Below the pieces are notes generated by a model that saw only the letters and a list, made by a program, of their open reading frames with translations, had not been told where the DNA came from and searched no databases. This document shows, in pieces, positions 35,601-48,763 of a stretch of DNA of 64,000 bases (position 1 is the first letter of the stretch; every line of letters begins with the position of its first letter). Source of the DNA: Nymphaea colorata (Eukaryota; Streptophyta; Magnoliopsida; Nymphaeales; Nymphaeaceae); NCBI RefSeq assembly GCF_008831285.2, contig NC_045143.1, forward strand, positions 16,156,464-16,220,463. Direction: 5' to 3'. The position numbers were made by a program, and so were the translations under genes.

Positions 35601-38600
35601 ACGTTCTATCTGCGCTAAAGAAAGAGGCGACTAGATCTCAAGATAGATGCAAATGCATGTTTACCACGTATCGATCTAGCTTCAAGCTATTGAACCTTTG
35701 ATCAGTGTCTCTCTTTTGTCCACTAAAAAGTTCCCTTTGAACAATATTATTGCTTCCCAACAGCATGATTGAAGTACAATATTATGCGCGTTCGCATGAG
35801 TTGAGTATCACTATCTCTAAAGAAACTTATGAGCTCCCAATTCTTGTGGTTGCCCATGATTATGCACTCGACAGCCGTAAAACAAATTCTCCTCATATTA
35901 AACCAGTAGCCAAGACAATTATATAAGGCAGTGAAGTTGCAAAGGATCTTAGCAGGTTCAAAAGAAAATCAAGTTGAGTTTATAGCAAGATAGCAACACA
36001 AAACGCAAACGAACACACTTATAATTTGTATTAATTTGCTTTTCACTTAACGTAATATCCAAATGCAATTAGTCTATTCATTAAGTAGTCATTAACGTCT
36101 GAAATTAAATTGCTGAGTTTAAGTCGTCTGAAGTCCCTGAATCATGTGTCAGACCTCTCTAATTGCAGAGGTTGTTGCTCAACACAGACGTGGACTTCTT
36201 TCTGCCTCTGTCTCCTTAGTGGCCCCAAATCATCACTTATTGATACAGAAAAGTTCTTAATACATGTGCTAAAGTAATGAATATTTACAAAAAGTTCTTA
36301 ATATATGCGCTAAAGTAATGATTATTTCTGCAAATTAAGAACATAGGGCAAGTACTGATAAAAAGCAAGAGCATATGGGCTCCCAACATTCAACTTTTTT
36401 TAATTTACGCATTCCATAAGCTCTTGAATCTCTTGGTCAAGAATAGATTCCCGCGATTCAAAATTAATGATGGAGTGAGGGTTGCACAAGCGACATCACA
36501 GATTTCTGGGCAAAGTATGGCCTGACCCCTCTATATGTTTGGAAACTGGATTTGATACACGTATCCCACGATAAACGGTGGAGAATGTTTTTGCAGAAGA
36601 TATAGCTTGGTCCCCTTACAGCTACATCATTTCCCTTGATTAAAGTACCAATTTATCTATTAGTACGGGGAAAAAAGAATCTCGGATTCTAATTAATAGC
36701 CTTTGAAACTGACTAGGAATTCAAAATGTACCACCGAATTCGAGTCGGTTTGGTGACCCCAACTTGGAACAACATTCCGTTTATCAGTCAGTTTAGGATG
36801 TGAATACAGAAATATGTGAAGCTAGTAGATTGTGGATTTGATTAGAAAAACAGGATCCAAGCCCAAAATCGAATGTGAATCCGAGGAGGTGGTAAGGTTC
36901 TGTAAAGCCTGGAATCCATCCCCGTCGATTTCAACAGTCGTGAAATGTGGACCAAGAACCGTGGCCCTGCCCTGCATTAATTGTGAACGTCATGAGGAAT
37001 CGATCTATGCTCAGATATGATATTTTCTGCAAGATCTCGTCCTTTCTGCAAGATCGCCTCAAGACGAAAACAAAGAAACGAAAGCCTTTTGGCTTGGCTC
37101 TTCCGAAAAGGGAACATCGTATGATATCCTATCATATATAATTGAAAAAACAACCGACAGTTCATTTATGTGATACTAGTAGAAGCTGCCTTCAATTTTC
37201 AAAGACACCATCGTTTTTTTTTTCATGATTTAATTTTATGTTTTGCAGCTAAGAAACAACTTTTTTTTTGAAAATTGCTGATAAAAAAAAAAGGTAGGAT
37301 GTTAATTTTGGAAAGCATGAGAATACTGGTGGTGAATATGATTATGATTGGGGGACCCCTCTGGGCCAAAGTGTAGAGATCCTGCTTTCCGTTGTGCCAA
37401 GATCTTCTGTGGTCCGGGCTGATGAGGTGTATGGTACAGCTAGCTAGCTATTCGGTACGTACTTTACTTGGAGTAAGAATCGAGGGGGAAGAGTCGAAAA
37501 GAGATTATTTATGTTCTTGGGCCACATGTGCAGAACAGGTTGGAGCAATTTCTTAGATCCTATGGACCACCACCATCTGTCACGCCGATGTATGAAAAGT
37601 TTTTCAGGAACAGGAAAATTATTCATCTTCCTCGCGTTACATCAAGCAAAACGCATTGTTTTGGGCTGCTGTGATGAACTATTTATTTCCTTTCATAACA
37701 AAAACTAGAAAACTGCTTTTGGCGTATCAATTACGTATATCTATACCGTATGAACTAGGGTCATGCATTTTATATGTATTAGGGAGACAGACAGATGTTT
37801 TTCCTGGTTTTTGCAAAAGGTAGAATCTTTGGCAAGTGGTGGTGGACCATCTCCATCTGGTTAGGGATCCTTGGGAATTTCAATTTTTTTCTAACTCCGC
37901 CTGGGAATCTTTTACACATCCAAGTTGTCGGCCAATAACTGGAGGGAGAGAAAGAGAAAAAAGTCAAGGGTCATATTTGTCTATTTATCCTTTACGTGGA
38001 AGAGTGTGCCGAAAATCCAAGGCCCGCTCTAGCAAAGCGACTGAGATGGCATGGGATAGGCGGGTCCCCTGGTCTATACATTGTTTTTGAAAGCCCCCCA
38101 AAAATATAAAAATAAATAAATAAATAAAAATTCAAAGTGCTGTGCTTTCACGTTTTTGGAAGAAGGAAGAAAAGTTCCTCTATTTTTCACAGGAAGGAGG
38201 AAAAAGAAAAGAATAAACAATAAAGATGGTGTGGGGATTGCAGCTGCATGCGCCCGCGCATGCACAATACACGCATCTATGTTCGTGCACTCACGTACCT
38301 GCCGGGTTTCGTACCGGCGCCGTCGCAAATATTCGACTCGTCTCAAATCGTAATTCCCCAGTTGAGATTCTGGCTGAGCTTAATGAAGAAAAAAAAAAAA
38401 AAAAGAAATAAGCTGGCGAGTGCATGTCGGCTTTCGGCCGAATCCAGCATAGACATCATTGGGATACGTCGTCGTCTTTATTTGGAAACGGTTTGCCTCT
38501 GAGGCTTTGTTGGCCTATTCTGATGAGACTCCACTCCAGTCTCCATAAATTTATTTAGCTTGCCAGCAACATGTTCATCCCTTTGCTCGCTATTCTATGC

Positions 38601-39466
38601 TGGTGACATGGGTTTCTAACCAAGATCTCGATTTACCAATATCAGTTCATATAGTATCTATTCCTCATTTAGTTTAACCAACATAATTATAACGATTTAC
38701 TATATGTTCTTAAATACAAAGACTATTTTGGAAATACCGATTCACACTGATGTGTAGGCTCATTGCAAAACAAAGGCCTAGAGCCTCAACTGACGTTCCA
38801 GCTTGCCATTGCTTTGACATTGGTCCTTTCTCGTTTGCTTGACAAAACAAATAATATGTTACTGTTTTAATGGAACACCTTAAAAGTTATTCTATGAATT
38901 TACTTCAATTTTTGAAAAAGGACTCAAAAGGGGAAAAAAAAAAAAAACCTTGCTATGGGCTACCATTTTACGTTATCCGGGCTGGTGATCTGCATCCTCT
39001 TGTTAAACGGTGGAGCTCCAGCTCCGACGTCGACGGCTCCGGATTGCAAAGATATTACAAGCTCCATGCTTCCCCTCTTTCTCACCCTTCCTGCTATTGT
39101 GGGGATGGATGTGATAAATGACATGTTTCTTTAACAATAACGCAACTTGGACAATTGATTATTTATTGAACTGATGATCCTTCAAAACAAGTTTCACACT
39201 CTTCCTGTTCCCATGATGCTCTTCTGTTGCTATACTATACTGTGTTTAATTTTGATTGAAATTCTTTCACATTTTTAACAAGGGTAACTCTGAAAAGCCA
39301 TTTCACAAGATTTTCAGAGAATCAACTTTGTGATTATGGTAGGGATAGCTTTACACAAAAATTTATTGCCCTCTTGAAAGACCTGCGAACCCCATTCCTA
39401 GTGATTGCACTATTTTGGACAGCAAATAAAAGAAAGATGCTAGAGAGAGAGAGAGGGAGAGAGAGT
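29699..39466. other. 10-kb gene desert between NPF8 and the MYB gene
   Basis: It starts with the NPF8 promoter. No exon with a recognisable motif was found on either strand. ORFs such as 30915-31250 minus, 33289-33570 minus, 34957-35253 plus and 38074-38346 minus are below or near chance length and show no domain. Short T- and A-runs and a 41-bp tandem duplication (near 36.3 kb) are present. It may contain old transposon debris that cannot be named by eye. Confidence 0.5.
36249..36326. repeat. 41-bp tandem duplication
   Basis: AAAAGTTCTTAATACATG with its continuation is repeated after 41 bases with a few mismatches, a local duplication. Confidence 0.7.
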
Positions 39467-39473
39467 TATATAA
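39467..39473 (+). promoter_or_regulatory. Candidate TATA box of the MYB gene
   Basis: TATATAA directly after an AG-rich microsatellite (39441-39466). It would start a 5' leader of about 580 nt, which is CT-rich and could contain an intron or upstream ORFs. Confidence 0.4.
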
Positions 39474-40077
39474 GTGGATGATGAATCTTGCATTTTGAAG
39501 CAATCCTCTTTACGTATCCAATAGGAACCCACCACTCCTTTTCTTCTAAAATTCTCTCACTAGCTCTCTCTGTGCTAGACTTCTGATTGGCAACAAAAGC
39601 ATAAAACGCCACCTTGATTTCAGCTCCCCTTTTGCCTGCACTAAAGAAAGCAGGCAATAAATCACCACTCTTTCTTTGGAGCCATTTCTTCTTCCCCGGT
39701 GGACTTCTTCCTCTGGCTTTCCGAAGTTCTCCGCTCTTGGGTTTTCCTCTCGCACTCGTTTGATCTGGAAAGCCAGAGGACCATCTGCTGTTGTTTTTCC
39801 TCACTTTGCTCATTCGTCTGTGCACATCTTCAGATCTCAAAGCTAATTCTGGGTGTAACTGGTGGGAAGTTCTGCACTCATATTTTAAGTTTACCACCAC
39901 TAGGAAAGTTGGTTGCTTGTTTGTTTTGGAAAAGGAAGAAAAGGATTCTTCAATTGATCGATTTGTAAAAGGAGTTTTTATTCTTATTCTGAATTACAGG
40001 TCTACTTCTGGGTTCTTACGCTTCCTTCCTTTCGCTTTGAAAAGTTTCTCATAATTCTGTTGAGCTCGGTTCAGTGG
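39474..40077 (+). other. Probable 5' leader of the MYB gene
   Basis: Pyrimidine-rich sequence before the MYB ATG with short upstream ORFs (for example 39699-39968 and 39791-40054). These give no known protein and may act as uORFs if the leader starts at the TATA box. Confidence 0.35.
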
Positions 40078-41488
40078 ATGGCTGAAGTTTTATCCTCAAA
40101 CAAAGGATACATTATGGACGGAAACTTGGAGTTTTATGAGCAGAGGAGGGGATTCGCGACAGGTATTGGTTCTACTTCCACCTACGGTCACAATTCATTC
40201 TGGACTCTTACTGAGAATAAGATCTTTGAGAAGGCTCTGGCCTTGTATGATAGCAAAACACCAGATAGATGGCAGAAAATAGTGGCTATGCTCCCCGGGA
40301 AGACAGCTTTTGATGCATATAAACATTACCAAGTTCTTGAAGAAGATGTTAATTGTATTGATGCCGGACTAGTTGAAATTCCAAGCTACAATACGACTTT
40401 CACAGTAGAATTAGGGTCGGTCGAAGATCGAACGTTCAACAGGTTCAAACAGCTTGGTAATTGTTCGAAGAGGGGGAGCGGAAAGGCTGGTGACCTGGAG
40501 AGGAAGAAAGGCGTTCCTTGGACTGAAGAAGAACATAGGTGCTTCTTTTAAAGTTTTCCTTATTTTGTTGTCGTTTCTGTTTTAGTAGCAGAGTAATTGT
40601 CTAAAGTACATATTTCCGTTGAATTAGGCGTATATATCACCAGAATGAATACGATCATTACGTAAACGCTGTACTTCAATGCAAATCCTTAAGTATGACC
40701 GTACATGAACTGTTTGCTTCAAAATTCAGGAGATTTCTGGTCTTACTGTAGTTTAACTCCCAAAAACCATGGTAGGTCTATCTTTTACATCTGGCTCCAG
40801 GCTTTTTCATTACTGATCACAGTACTTCTTGTAGCAACTGCTTTTTATAAGCTAATTGAAATCTGGCCTGGTTTTATCAAGCAACTACGGTATTTCAGTT
40901 CACAATGTTCGTTTCTCTCAAAACATCAGTTCTATGAATAACCATATTCATTTTTCAAGTTGACATGTAACTGAAAATTTCCTCTCCTATTGTTGTCACA
41001 GACTGTTCCTGTTGGGGCTTGAGAAATATGGAAAAGGGGACTGGCGAAATATCTCTAGAAATTTAGTGGTCACAAAAACGCCAACTCAGGTGGCCAGCCA
41101 TGCCCAGAAATATTTCATACGGCTAAGCTCTGGGAGCAAAGATAAAAGAAGATCCAGCATACATGATATTACTACTGCCAGCGTGACGGACAGGAGACTT
41201 ACTTCACTTGGTTGTTCTCCTGGTCTTCCTGCTCAATCCGACTTTGGCAACACGCCCAGCAATGCTGAAGGATTCTCGGTAGTGTTCAATCAGTGTCCGA
41301 GTGATGAAGGATCTAACTCGCTGAACACAGGAGTGTCACAGATGGAATTCTCAATTCCTTATGCAGTTAGCACACGTGCAAGCAATTTCAACAGGCAACA
41401 ACATGGGCATAAGCTTCATGAATCTCTTGCGGAAGTTTGGAATTCTGGACTTCTAATGCAACCTTCAGTTTATGATTGTCAGTGGTAA
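40078..41488 (+). CDS. DIVARICATA-like MYB transcription factor
   Basis: Two exons: 40078-40538 and 41002-41488, joined in the codon AG|A, 315 residues. Nuclear DNA-binding protein with two separated single MYB repeats. Repeat 1 begins [18 protein letters not shown] and continues with [19 protein letters not shown], the DIV-type SANT domain. Repeat 2, interrupted by the intron, reads [25 protein letters not shown] and ends with the diagnostic SHAQKYF, then [12 protein letters not shown]. The tail is Ser/Asn-rich. Both the position of the intron in repeat 2 and the SHAQKYF box match the DIVARICATA/MYBS class. ATG 40078 (MAEVLSS) is chosen because the open frame upstream has no ATG. A possible alternative name is DIV1-like; exact orthology is not determinable here. 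Confidence 0.92.
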
Positions 41489-41940
41489 TGCCAATTAAAT
41501 TCCTAAGGAATTTATACTATTTATTGATCTAGTGAAAAAGAATGAGGTTGCCTAGGACTCTGTTTCTTCTGAATGTTCAGCACTTTGTTTCGACACTCTG
41601 TTAATTAAAATGTTGGTGGGAACTGTTCTAATGCTGTAACGATTCTTGTACAAGTTCTCGTGTGGTTGGTAATGACGGCAGGAAAATGAAGAAGTTCAGA
41701 TCAACTTTGCTCTTGGTTTGACATGGTTGTGTGCAAAAAAATGGCAAAACAGTGAGAAGTTGGGCAGATTACCAGCTTCTCTTTTACAGCCCTATTCTAT
41801 AGATTTGGCTGTAAGATGTATCTCAACTTCAAATTTTAAACGGACAATCTTAGCAACGTACGGAAATTAGAAATTGTATATACAAGCTTTTCCCTGTATT
41901 CTGTGTCCCCTACAGAATTTTCCTCTGTGATGATTCCAAA

Positions 41941-42322
41941 ACTGATGTTAAGGTTCTGTTTGTTTCCTAATATTTTCTGCTGTGGTCTAAGGTCGCTGTG
42001 GAAATGGAGACTCCTCTAGGCTCTTCCTGACATCAAACAAGAGGTGAAACAACTTTAACCCGCACAACGAAGGATACCCATGAGAACAGAACCATGATTA
42101 TCCGTCTGATTGCGATGGTCCACCCTTCCACACTGATGTTAAGGTTCTGTTTGTTTCCTAGAAATTTTCTGCTGTGATTCTAAGGTGGCTGTGGAAATGG
42201 AGACTCCTCTAGGTTTTTCCTGACATCAAACAAGAGGTGAAACAACTTTAGCCTGCACAAAGAGGGACACCCATGAGAACAGAACAACGATTATCCATCT
42301 GATTGCGATGGTCCACCCTTCT
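41941..42322. repeat. 191-bp tandem duplication
   Basis: Two copies, 41941-42131 and 42132-42322, both begin ACTGATGTTAAGGTTCTGTT and end near GATGGTCCACCCTTC. They differ by roughly 15-20 substitutions or small indels, so the duplication is older than the retrotransposon array. Confidence 0.85.
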
Positions 42323-43172
42323 ACACCAAACTTTTGGGCGTCGTTTAGATATCAGTTGATCAATTTCAACTACACATTCATACAAACATTGAACAAGCAA
42401 CCGCCTCAATCCAACAAGAAACTGATTTCTTCCTATTCCACATAAAGGTCAAGTGAAAATGCCCCACTTTGCACTTATCTTCTCTTTCGTAAGCACGGCA
42501 TACTAAAGCATCAAGTACGCAAATTAAGCAAGAAGAGGACCAGAGAAATATATTCGACCCCTTAATCAACGTAATGCATGCCGCAGAAGAGGGGGAGCCG
42601 CCCTCTGGTACAGATGATATTTCAGAAGAAATCACTTGTGCAAGGCTTATGTGATATGGAGACTTTCACAGAATAAATATGTATTATGTACTTTAGATGG
42701 AAATTGTTGCCCGTTCAGAATTAAAGAATTTGTCCTGCCATACTAATGTATACGATAAAGAAATCGTAAGAATAGTATCCTGCAAGCCGTGAAGGTAATT
42801 TCAGCGTAGGGAAAATTCTCTGCCTCTTTTGCCTTTTTGAAAACAAGCGGCCCAATCAATTCCCAACTTGCGCAGAGAAAGCACCTGAGAAGCCGCCGCC
42901 CAAAACCTCATTCGCGTTCAAATTTGGGTTTTTTTTTTTTTTTTCTAGATCGAACTTTACAAATTGGAAAACGGTGACCACTGAACACTGATTATTAAGT
43001 AAATTATTATGAAATCCAAATTATATATCGAAAGATATGCCTTGTTCTTCCCAGCTTTTGACACGTAGAATTCGTCTATATGGTCGAATTTGTGCAAAGC
43101 AGAACGTAAAGTGCTGATGTGCTGGACAGCATACTAGACGATTGATAAAGTGGATGACGGTCTCTCTCCCGC

Positions 43173-43180
43173 TATATATT
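43173..43180 (+). promoter_or_regulatory. TATA-like box before the small ORF
   Basis: TATATATT about 75 nt upstream of ATG 43253, with a duplicated TCAAGTGAATCT motif in between. Confidence 0.3.
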
Positions 43181-43252
43181 TATAGATTCAAGTGAATCTC
43201 CAATTCCAAATCAAGTGAATCTTTTCCGGGTTTGCCACAACAGACAACGAGA

Positions 43253-43432
43253 ATGCTACAAAAAAGAATCAAGAGAACAAAAGCTGGAAGAAGGAGAAAG
43301 ATGCAGTTGCCATGTAGATATCTTTGTAGAATCACTTTTTTGGCGGTCATATTCTACGTCAACACACTACCAGTGGCTCTACTAGCCCAACAGCCTCGCC
43401 ACTGGCAAGTGGCAAAGTTGCACAAAGGGTGA
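43253..43432 (+). CDS. Hypothetical 59-residue basic/hydrophobic peptide
   Basis: Not recognised. A highly basic N-terminus (Lys/Arg-rich, about residues 3-16) is followed by a hydrophobic stretch (about 27-44, RITFLAVIFYVNTLPVALLA), giving a signal-peptide or single-span profile, and a short polar tail. A TATA-like box lies at a sensible distance upstream. It could be a small secreted or membrane peptide, the first exon of a larger gene (a GTGATT donor follows), or chance. It is reported only because promoter and hydrophobic profile coincide. Confidence 0.22.
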   Translation: MLQKRIKRTKAGRRRKMQLPCRYLCRITFLAVIFYVNTLPVALLAQQPRHWQVAKLHKG

Positions 43433-45367
43433 TTCTCCCTTTTTGATTCCCTTGGTGGGTTAATCTTGCAAAGCAGTCCTTTGCTTTATATGTTCTTGCA
43501 AACTCGTGCTTGCCACTTACATAACTCTGGCAAACCAGGCTCCTACTGTGTTTACAGAATCAACCTACACTGCCAAATTCAGTCAAGAGCAGATAATTAG
43601 GACAATCGTGTGAATGTTTTGTCAAGAAAACTAGGAGCTTTGTACATAATCATCCTTTTTTGGATCTTATAAGATGAAATTTCATTTTAAAATTCTTACA
43701 AAATCTGAACTGCTTACCAAGGAAGCATGTTGTCAATTTAGACCCAAACCTTTCAATGTGGAGACGCACCCATACAGATTACCTTTTCTAAGTATCCCAA
43801 AATTTTGGCTTTCGTTTAAGCATGTCTGTTTGAAATAAAACTACCACTACGCCCAGATTCACAAATTTCACATAAAAACCACTTTTTTCTCTTTTGTAAT
43901 GGAGGCGTAGCCTTGGAAAATCTGTAATAATGCGGACAGGGTTGAGTTAGATGATTTGCATTTGACAGATCAGACGACAGTAGTCTTTTTGGGTTGTCAT
44001 CTGACCACGATAAAACATTGAACATGCTCAGTTTAATATCGTTCTGACAGAAGCAATAACAAAATTTGTAAAACATATAGACAGGGGTACCTTGTGACCT
44101 AATCTGTAAAGTGGGAACTAGATTACAGAGAGACCTTTCCTTCCTCCTTTTGGTTGGATAACACATGCAAAAGCCACTTCACTAAGTGCTGATCTTATTG
44201 GTGTAAAGACCTAAGCGGCCTTCTTCCTTAGATACCAAGGAGCAAAGACCAACGTTTAGCATTATGCCAATGGATATGAACACATGTTGAGAATTGGGAC
44301 AAAAGTGATATTAACAATTAGCCCTCTTGCCGCGTTAGTAGAACTCTGCTGAGCATGCAAGTGTTGTTGGAAAGCGAGATCTTGCAAAGAGAACTCGTGA
44401 AAACAGCAGCTAGGCTAACCAGCGGGTTATTCCTAGGGCTTGTAAATAATGTTTAGGACATGTCTTCTTCTTGCTTCTTAAAATGCATATTCATGTTCTT
44501 GTTTTAGGAAACATCGTGTGGTTATGAATGTTATTCCTAAATTCAACAAACAGATGGTAGACATAATCGCTATGTTCTCTTATATAAGCATGCAGTAGTT
44601 ATGGAGTGTACATTCTAAAAATGCGTTTCCAAAGCACAATGTTTCTTCTCATCAAACGCCCTCATAAAACTCCTTCCTTGTCTCCCAGCTATGAAAATAG
44701 ACAAGCACAACCACCAGACACAAGCTATGTCAAGTAGGTCTTTTCCCTGTTGGTTAATTTTCAAGACGCACCCGTTCTTCGGAAGGACGCCAGCCCTCAA
44801 AATTTTGAACATTCACCTTTAAATGAAAATCTCTCTCTCCATCGTTGTCTCTAATTTGTGATTCGGTCAGGCCATGTAGTCGCTTTCGTTCCCCCTCTTC
44901 CTGGTTAACATCTAGGAGCTAAATAGCAGCGCAGAATGGTAGTTTTCCGGGCAACAATAGCAGCACTTGCCAAAGAAATCCCTGGCAAGAAATGCAGGCA
45001 CGAATATTCATATGCCTTAGTGTTGAAGGATGACAATCTAATTGGTTTTTACATATTCAGAGGAAAAGCGATTGTTTGGAACTGACAGAAAAAGCACCCG
45101 CTCAAAACAGTCTTATAAATTTACGCTAACTTAATACACCTAACGTCCAAAGTCGGCGTCAACAAGAAGACACCCTCGTTCAACAAGAGCATAATTCTTA
45201 TGTCGACAGGAACCGGATGCGTCTACGTTTTCAGTACACAGGCTTATGCATCCATGCAAACAATGGTTTTTACATAAGGAGAAATTTAGGGTTCCAATGT
45301 GAAAGATCTCACAGTGCACTACAAGTTCTTGGATGAAAGCAACTGTCCACCAAGCAGAGATGGAAAG

Positions 45368-48332
45368 TTATGAAGTAATAACCGTACCAGCAAAGTCTGT
45401 TCTTCTCCCATCAAGCGCATAGTATGCTAAAACCTGAGCAGGTTGCTCAGCACCCTCTTCTGCAGTCCTCGCGAACTCAGGAACAGGTTGCCTTGTGGGT
45501 ATAATTTCAACATTCCAGAAGGGGCGAGCCATAAGAAGGAGATCATTGCCTTGCCCTGACGGCATGCAACCCTGAACCCAGATGTACCTCAACGACACCA
45601 AGTTCGTCACCGCAAGAGCTAGTGCACGCATGCTGAAGAAACAGCCTCTCATCTCAAGCTTCAGCAGGCTTGGGCAACCCCTAGAGAGTTCCAAGAGTCC
45701 GGCATCTGTTTGGCCTACATAGCCTAGCAGTAGCCACTTGATATTAGTACCATGTCTTCCAATATATCCAAGACCAACGTCTGTTAACCCCCCATGTCGC
45801 AGATAAAGCGCAAATCTTCTGATCTTCTGGCAACCTTGAAGTAATGCTGCAACACCATTGTCAAGTGGAAGATCTGTAATTTTCTCTTGCTTGTCAAGCA
45901 AAACAAGGCGAAAATCGTGCAGGTTTTTGCTGTATGTCCCAAAGCATTCTAATGCTTCGTTGCTTATGTCAGACACATATACAGCCAAATATTCTAGGTC
46001 CGGACAGCCTCGAGCTATTGCAGACAGACCTCTCTGAGAAACCATTACATGTTCATGCAGCGGAACCTGATCATCATCCCACTCAACTCTAAGCCTGCGT
46101 AATTTTCTACAGTGTTGAGCAACAACTTCTAATCCTCTATCCCCAATAATATTTGTCACCTATAAGAGGCAAAAAGCAGAAAAAGCATCACGCCAAGATA
46201 ATAAAAGAATAAGAGAACCTGTATGGCCTGTAATCTACGGTTCATAGTAAGGTGGAGCTATGCCATGTTACCTAGGATTGACACCTCCAAATAACCAATA
46301 GCTTGCCTCGCAACTGTTCTTTGCATGCTAGGGCACTTACTGAGAGTTAGAGCTGGTAAAAGGCAGTGAACAGATTAGGTATTCAAGCTCGGCACACTGT
46401 TTGCAGTTACTGAATTGAGTTCGAACATACAAGCCCAAGGTGGGTGAATGCAGCTCAGCCCATTTCAACCAAAGAAAACAGGAAAAAGATAATAATGTTT
46501 AAAAGCGGAATTTGGGCCCTACAACTAAAGTTCCAAGATGCCCTGCAAAGTTTGTCGCAATTCTCGCGAAACAGTAGGGGTCAAGCCTGAACTCTGAACT
46601 TATGACTTGCAAGCCACACAACTAGAATCTATAATTTATCATAGTGCAGAAATTCTCTACTAAGGGGATTATATTGAACAACTACAGTAACTTGGCCGGT
46701 TTCTAATCGCAGAGGGTGGGCGTGGGCGAGAAAGAGAGGAGTCCAAAACCATACCTCAAGAACTTCTAAGCTGGGAAACCGTTGGATCAACTGGCAATGG
46801 TCCTCCATGTCGAGACACGTGTACTGCAGATCCAACTGCTTGAGCGATGCAGCGCAAGGAAAAATAGCTGACATATTGTGCCTGCTCAAGAAAATGAGGC
46901 CCAAAGCAGACAAACTGGGAGGAAAATGCACATTCTCATATATATTACCTTCTCCAACTTGATTAAAAGAACCACCACCAAACTCTTTTATCATCTCAGC
47001 AGCCCGAAAGAAGTTATCAAGATACAGAATTTCACATTCGCTAACCTTCAAAGAGACCAAGGACCTGCAGTTCCTAGCTAGCAATTCCAGATCCTGTATG
47101 TTGACATTCAGATCTGTCATGTAAAAGTTCAAAACCTCCAAAACCGAGTTGTTTAGCGCAAGCTCACGGATCCAACCATTCCGTGTGTCAGAAATTTTAC
47201 TTTCTTCCAAGAATAAATTTCTCAAAAATCTGAAATGCAGAAGGTGGACAACGTAAGTGGCGGATGAACTATTTACCCACTCCCATGTATACAAGTGTAA
47301 TTTGTAAACGAAAGTAACATTCAAAGCCTATGGCAAGACATTGTTTGCATTGAGCAGAAAGGGCGAACCAACACTCCACAAAAAAATGTTGAGGATTTGT
47401 TCCTTGTCATTCCGCCAAAATAGAGGAATGCCGAATCCGCTGGATTCGAGATGCATTTCATGTGTTTGCTCACCCACTGTTTGCCAATGGTCAGCAAGCC
47501 TACAAAGGTGCGTCCCGCAATTATCAAGAAAGCTCTTAAAGGACGTTTGATTCAAGGAAACTGCGTCACAGAACACAGTGTTGTATTAGTCGTTTGACTA
47601 GAGAAACGTGCTCCAGCACAAAGGGGACGCCATATCGGCATGCGTTATTTGCACCAGATCTCCAGGCCCTTACAAGGACGTACTTAGGTAGGTGTTATGT
47701 TCACTGGAGAACGTCAATCAAGCATTCTCCGCTCTCAATTCTAAGAGCAAAAAGAAAAAAATTGCAATGATGGTTTACTCGAGAGATTTAGAAGGTTTTA
47801 CATGGAGAAGTCAGAGGTCACCAGGAAAGCAATCAGCAAACCTGACATTCGGAGATTTTAATTACCTGCAAGAACGAGCAACCTCCAAGAGTCCATTGGT
47901 GGAAAACCCCGAGCACTTATCTAGCTTAAGCACCTGCAGCATATGGTTGCGTCCCCGAGTCAACATGCCGAGATCGTCGTCCGTGACGATCATTCGCCTA
48001 AGGTGGAGAAACTTTAGGCAGTGGAAAGAGTCCGATATCTCCCTGATCCATGGCTCGGCGCGCCCACCCCAATCTTCCGGCACCAAATCGAACATCGCCG
48101 CTCGGGGCTTTCCCTTGATCTTCAACGACTCCAAATTCGGGAAGCGGCTCCGGAGACGCACTGGGGATGTTGAGTAGCACGTGGCCACCGTGACATGCTT
48201 CCTCGTCAGAGCGTCGATCTGGTGCCACTTCTTGCAAACGAGAGAAACCGAGCTCCGGTCACCTGGATCGTCCAAATATGGCATCACCCATTCCAGAGCT
48301 GTGTCTGACAGGCTCGAATTGAGTCTCCTCAT
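45368..48332 (-). CDS. COI1: COI1 jasmonate receptor (F-box/LRR protein)
   Basis: Three exons: 47866-48332, 46755-47229 and 45368-46159, consistent phase, 577 residues. COI1 is the F-box subunit of SCF-COI1 and with JAZ proteins forms the jasmonoyl-isoleucine co-receptor in the nucleus. An N-terminal F-box (ALEWVMPYLDDPGDRSSVS then LVCKKWHQID) is followed by LRRs that match remembered Arabidopsis COI1 throughout: KGKPRAAMF (containing the residues equivalent to R85 and F89), KLDKCSGFSTNGLL, LARNCRSLVSLKV, NIIGDRGLEVVAQHC, AVYVSDI (Y386 equivalent), DFRLVLLD (R409 equivalent) and KLEMRGC (R496 equivalent). The position next to the ligand site that reads RLRIER in Arabidopsis reads RLRVEW here. 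The N-terminus is about 10 residues shorter than in Arabidopsis. No disabling change is seen. Confidence 0.95.
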
Positions 48333-48763
48333 CTTTAGGAGTTCCCCTTCCCACGCTGGCGGTGGATCTAGTTATAAAGCACTATAAATTAGGCCAAGAA
48401 CATGAACTTCTCAAACTCTCAAGCACTGCAAGTACTGACTGAAGATTCAAGTCTACCCACTTGGGTGGAGCTTTCAGTGACAGAAACCCCTCTTTCCCTG
48501 CAATTGAACAAGAAAGAATACAAAATGTGTCCAAAAAAGTCGTGCGTTTTTCCACCCATTTAATCCATTACTGGTATCGGCAAATGCAGTTACATATCTT
48601 GTTACAGAGAAAATCTCAATAAGAGAAAACCTCCTAAATTTTGAGTAAATTTCAACTAGATAAAATGGACAAAGATGTAGGCAAACCACACAATCATCAA
48701 GACACCATAAGTCAGACAAACATCGTGTCCTCCACACACCCCCTTCTAACATCATGAACAGCT

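Larger units (their letters stand above)
41489..45367. other. Intergenic DNA between the MYB gene and the COI1 3' end
   Basis: About 3.9 kb containing the MYB 3' UTR, a 191-bp tandem duplication, a small ORF with a TATA-like box and the 3' flank of COI1. No other gene is recognised. Confidence 0.5.

Noticed and set aside
39466-39900. 144-codon minus-strand ORF upstream of the MYB gene
   Set aside because: Overlaps the probable MYB leader, low-complexity Lys/Arg/Ser composition, no motif.
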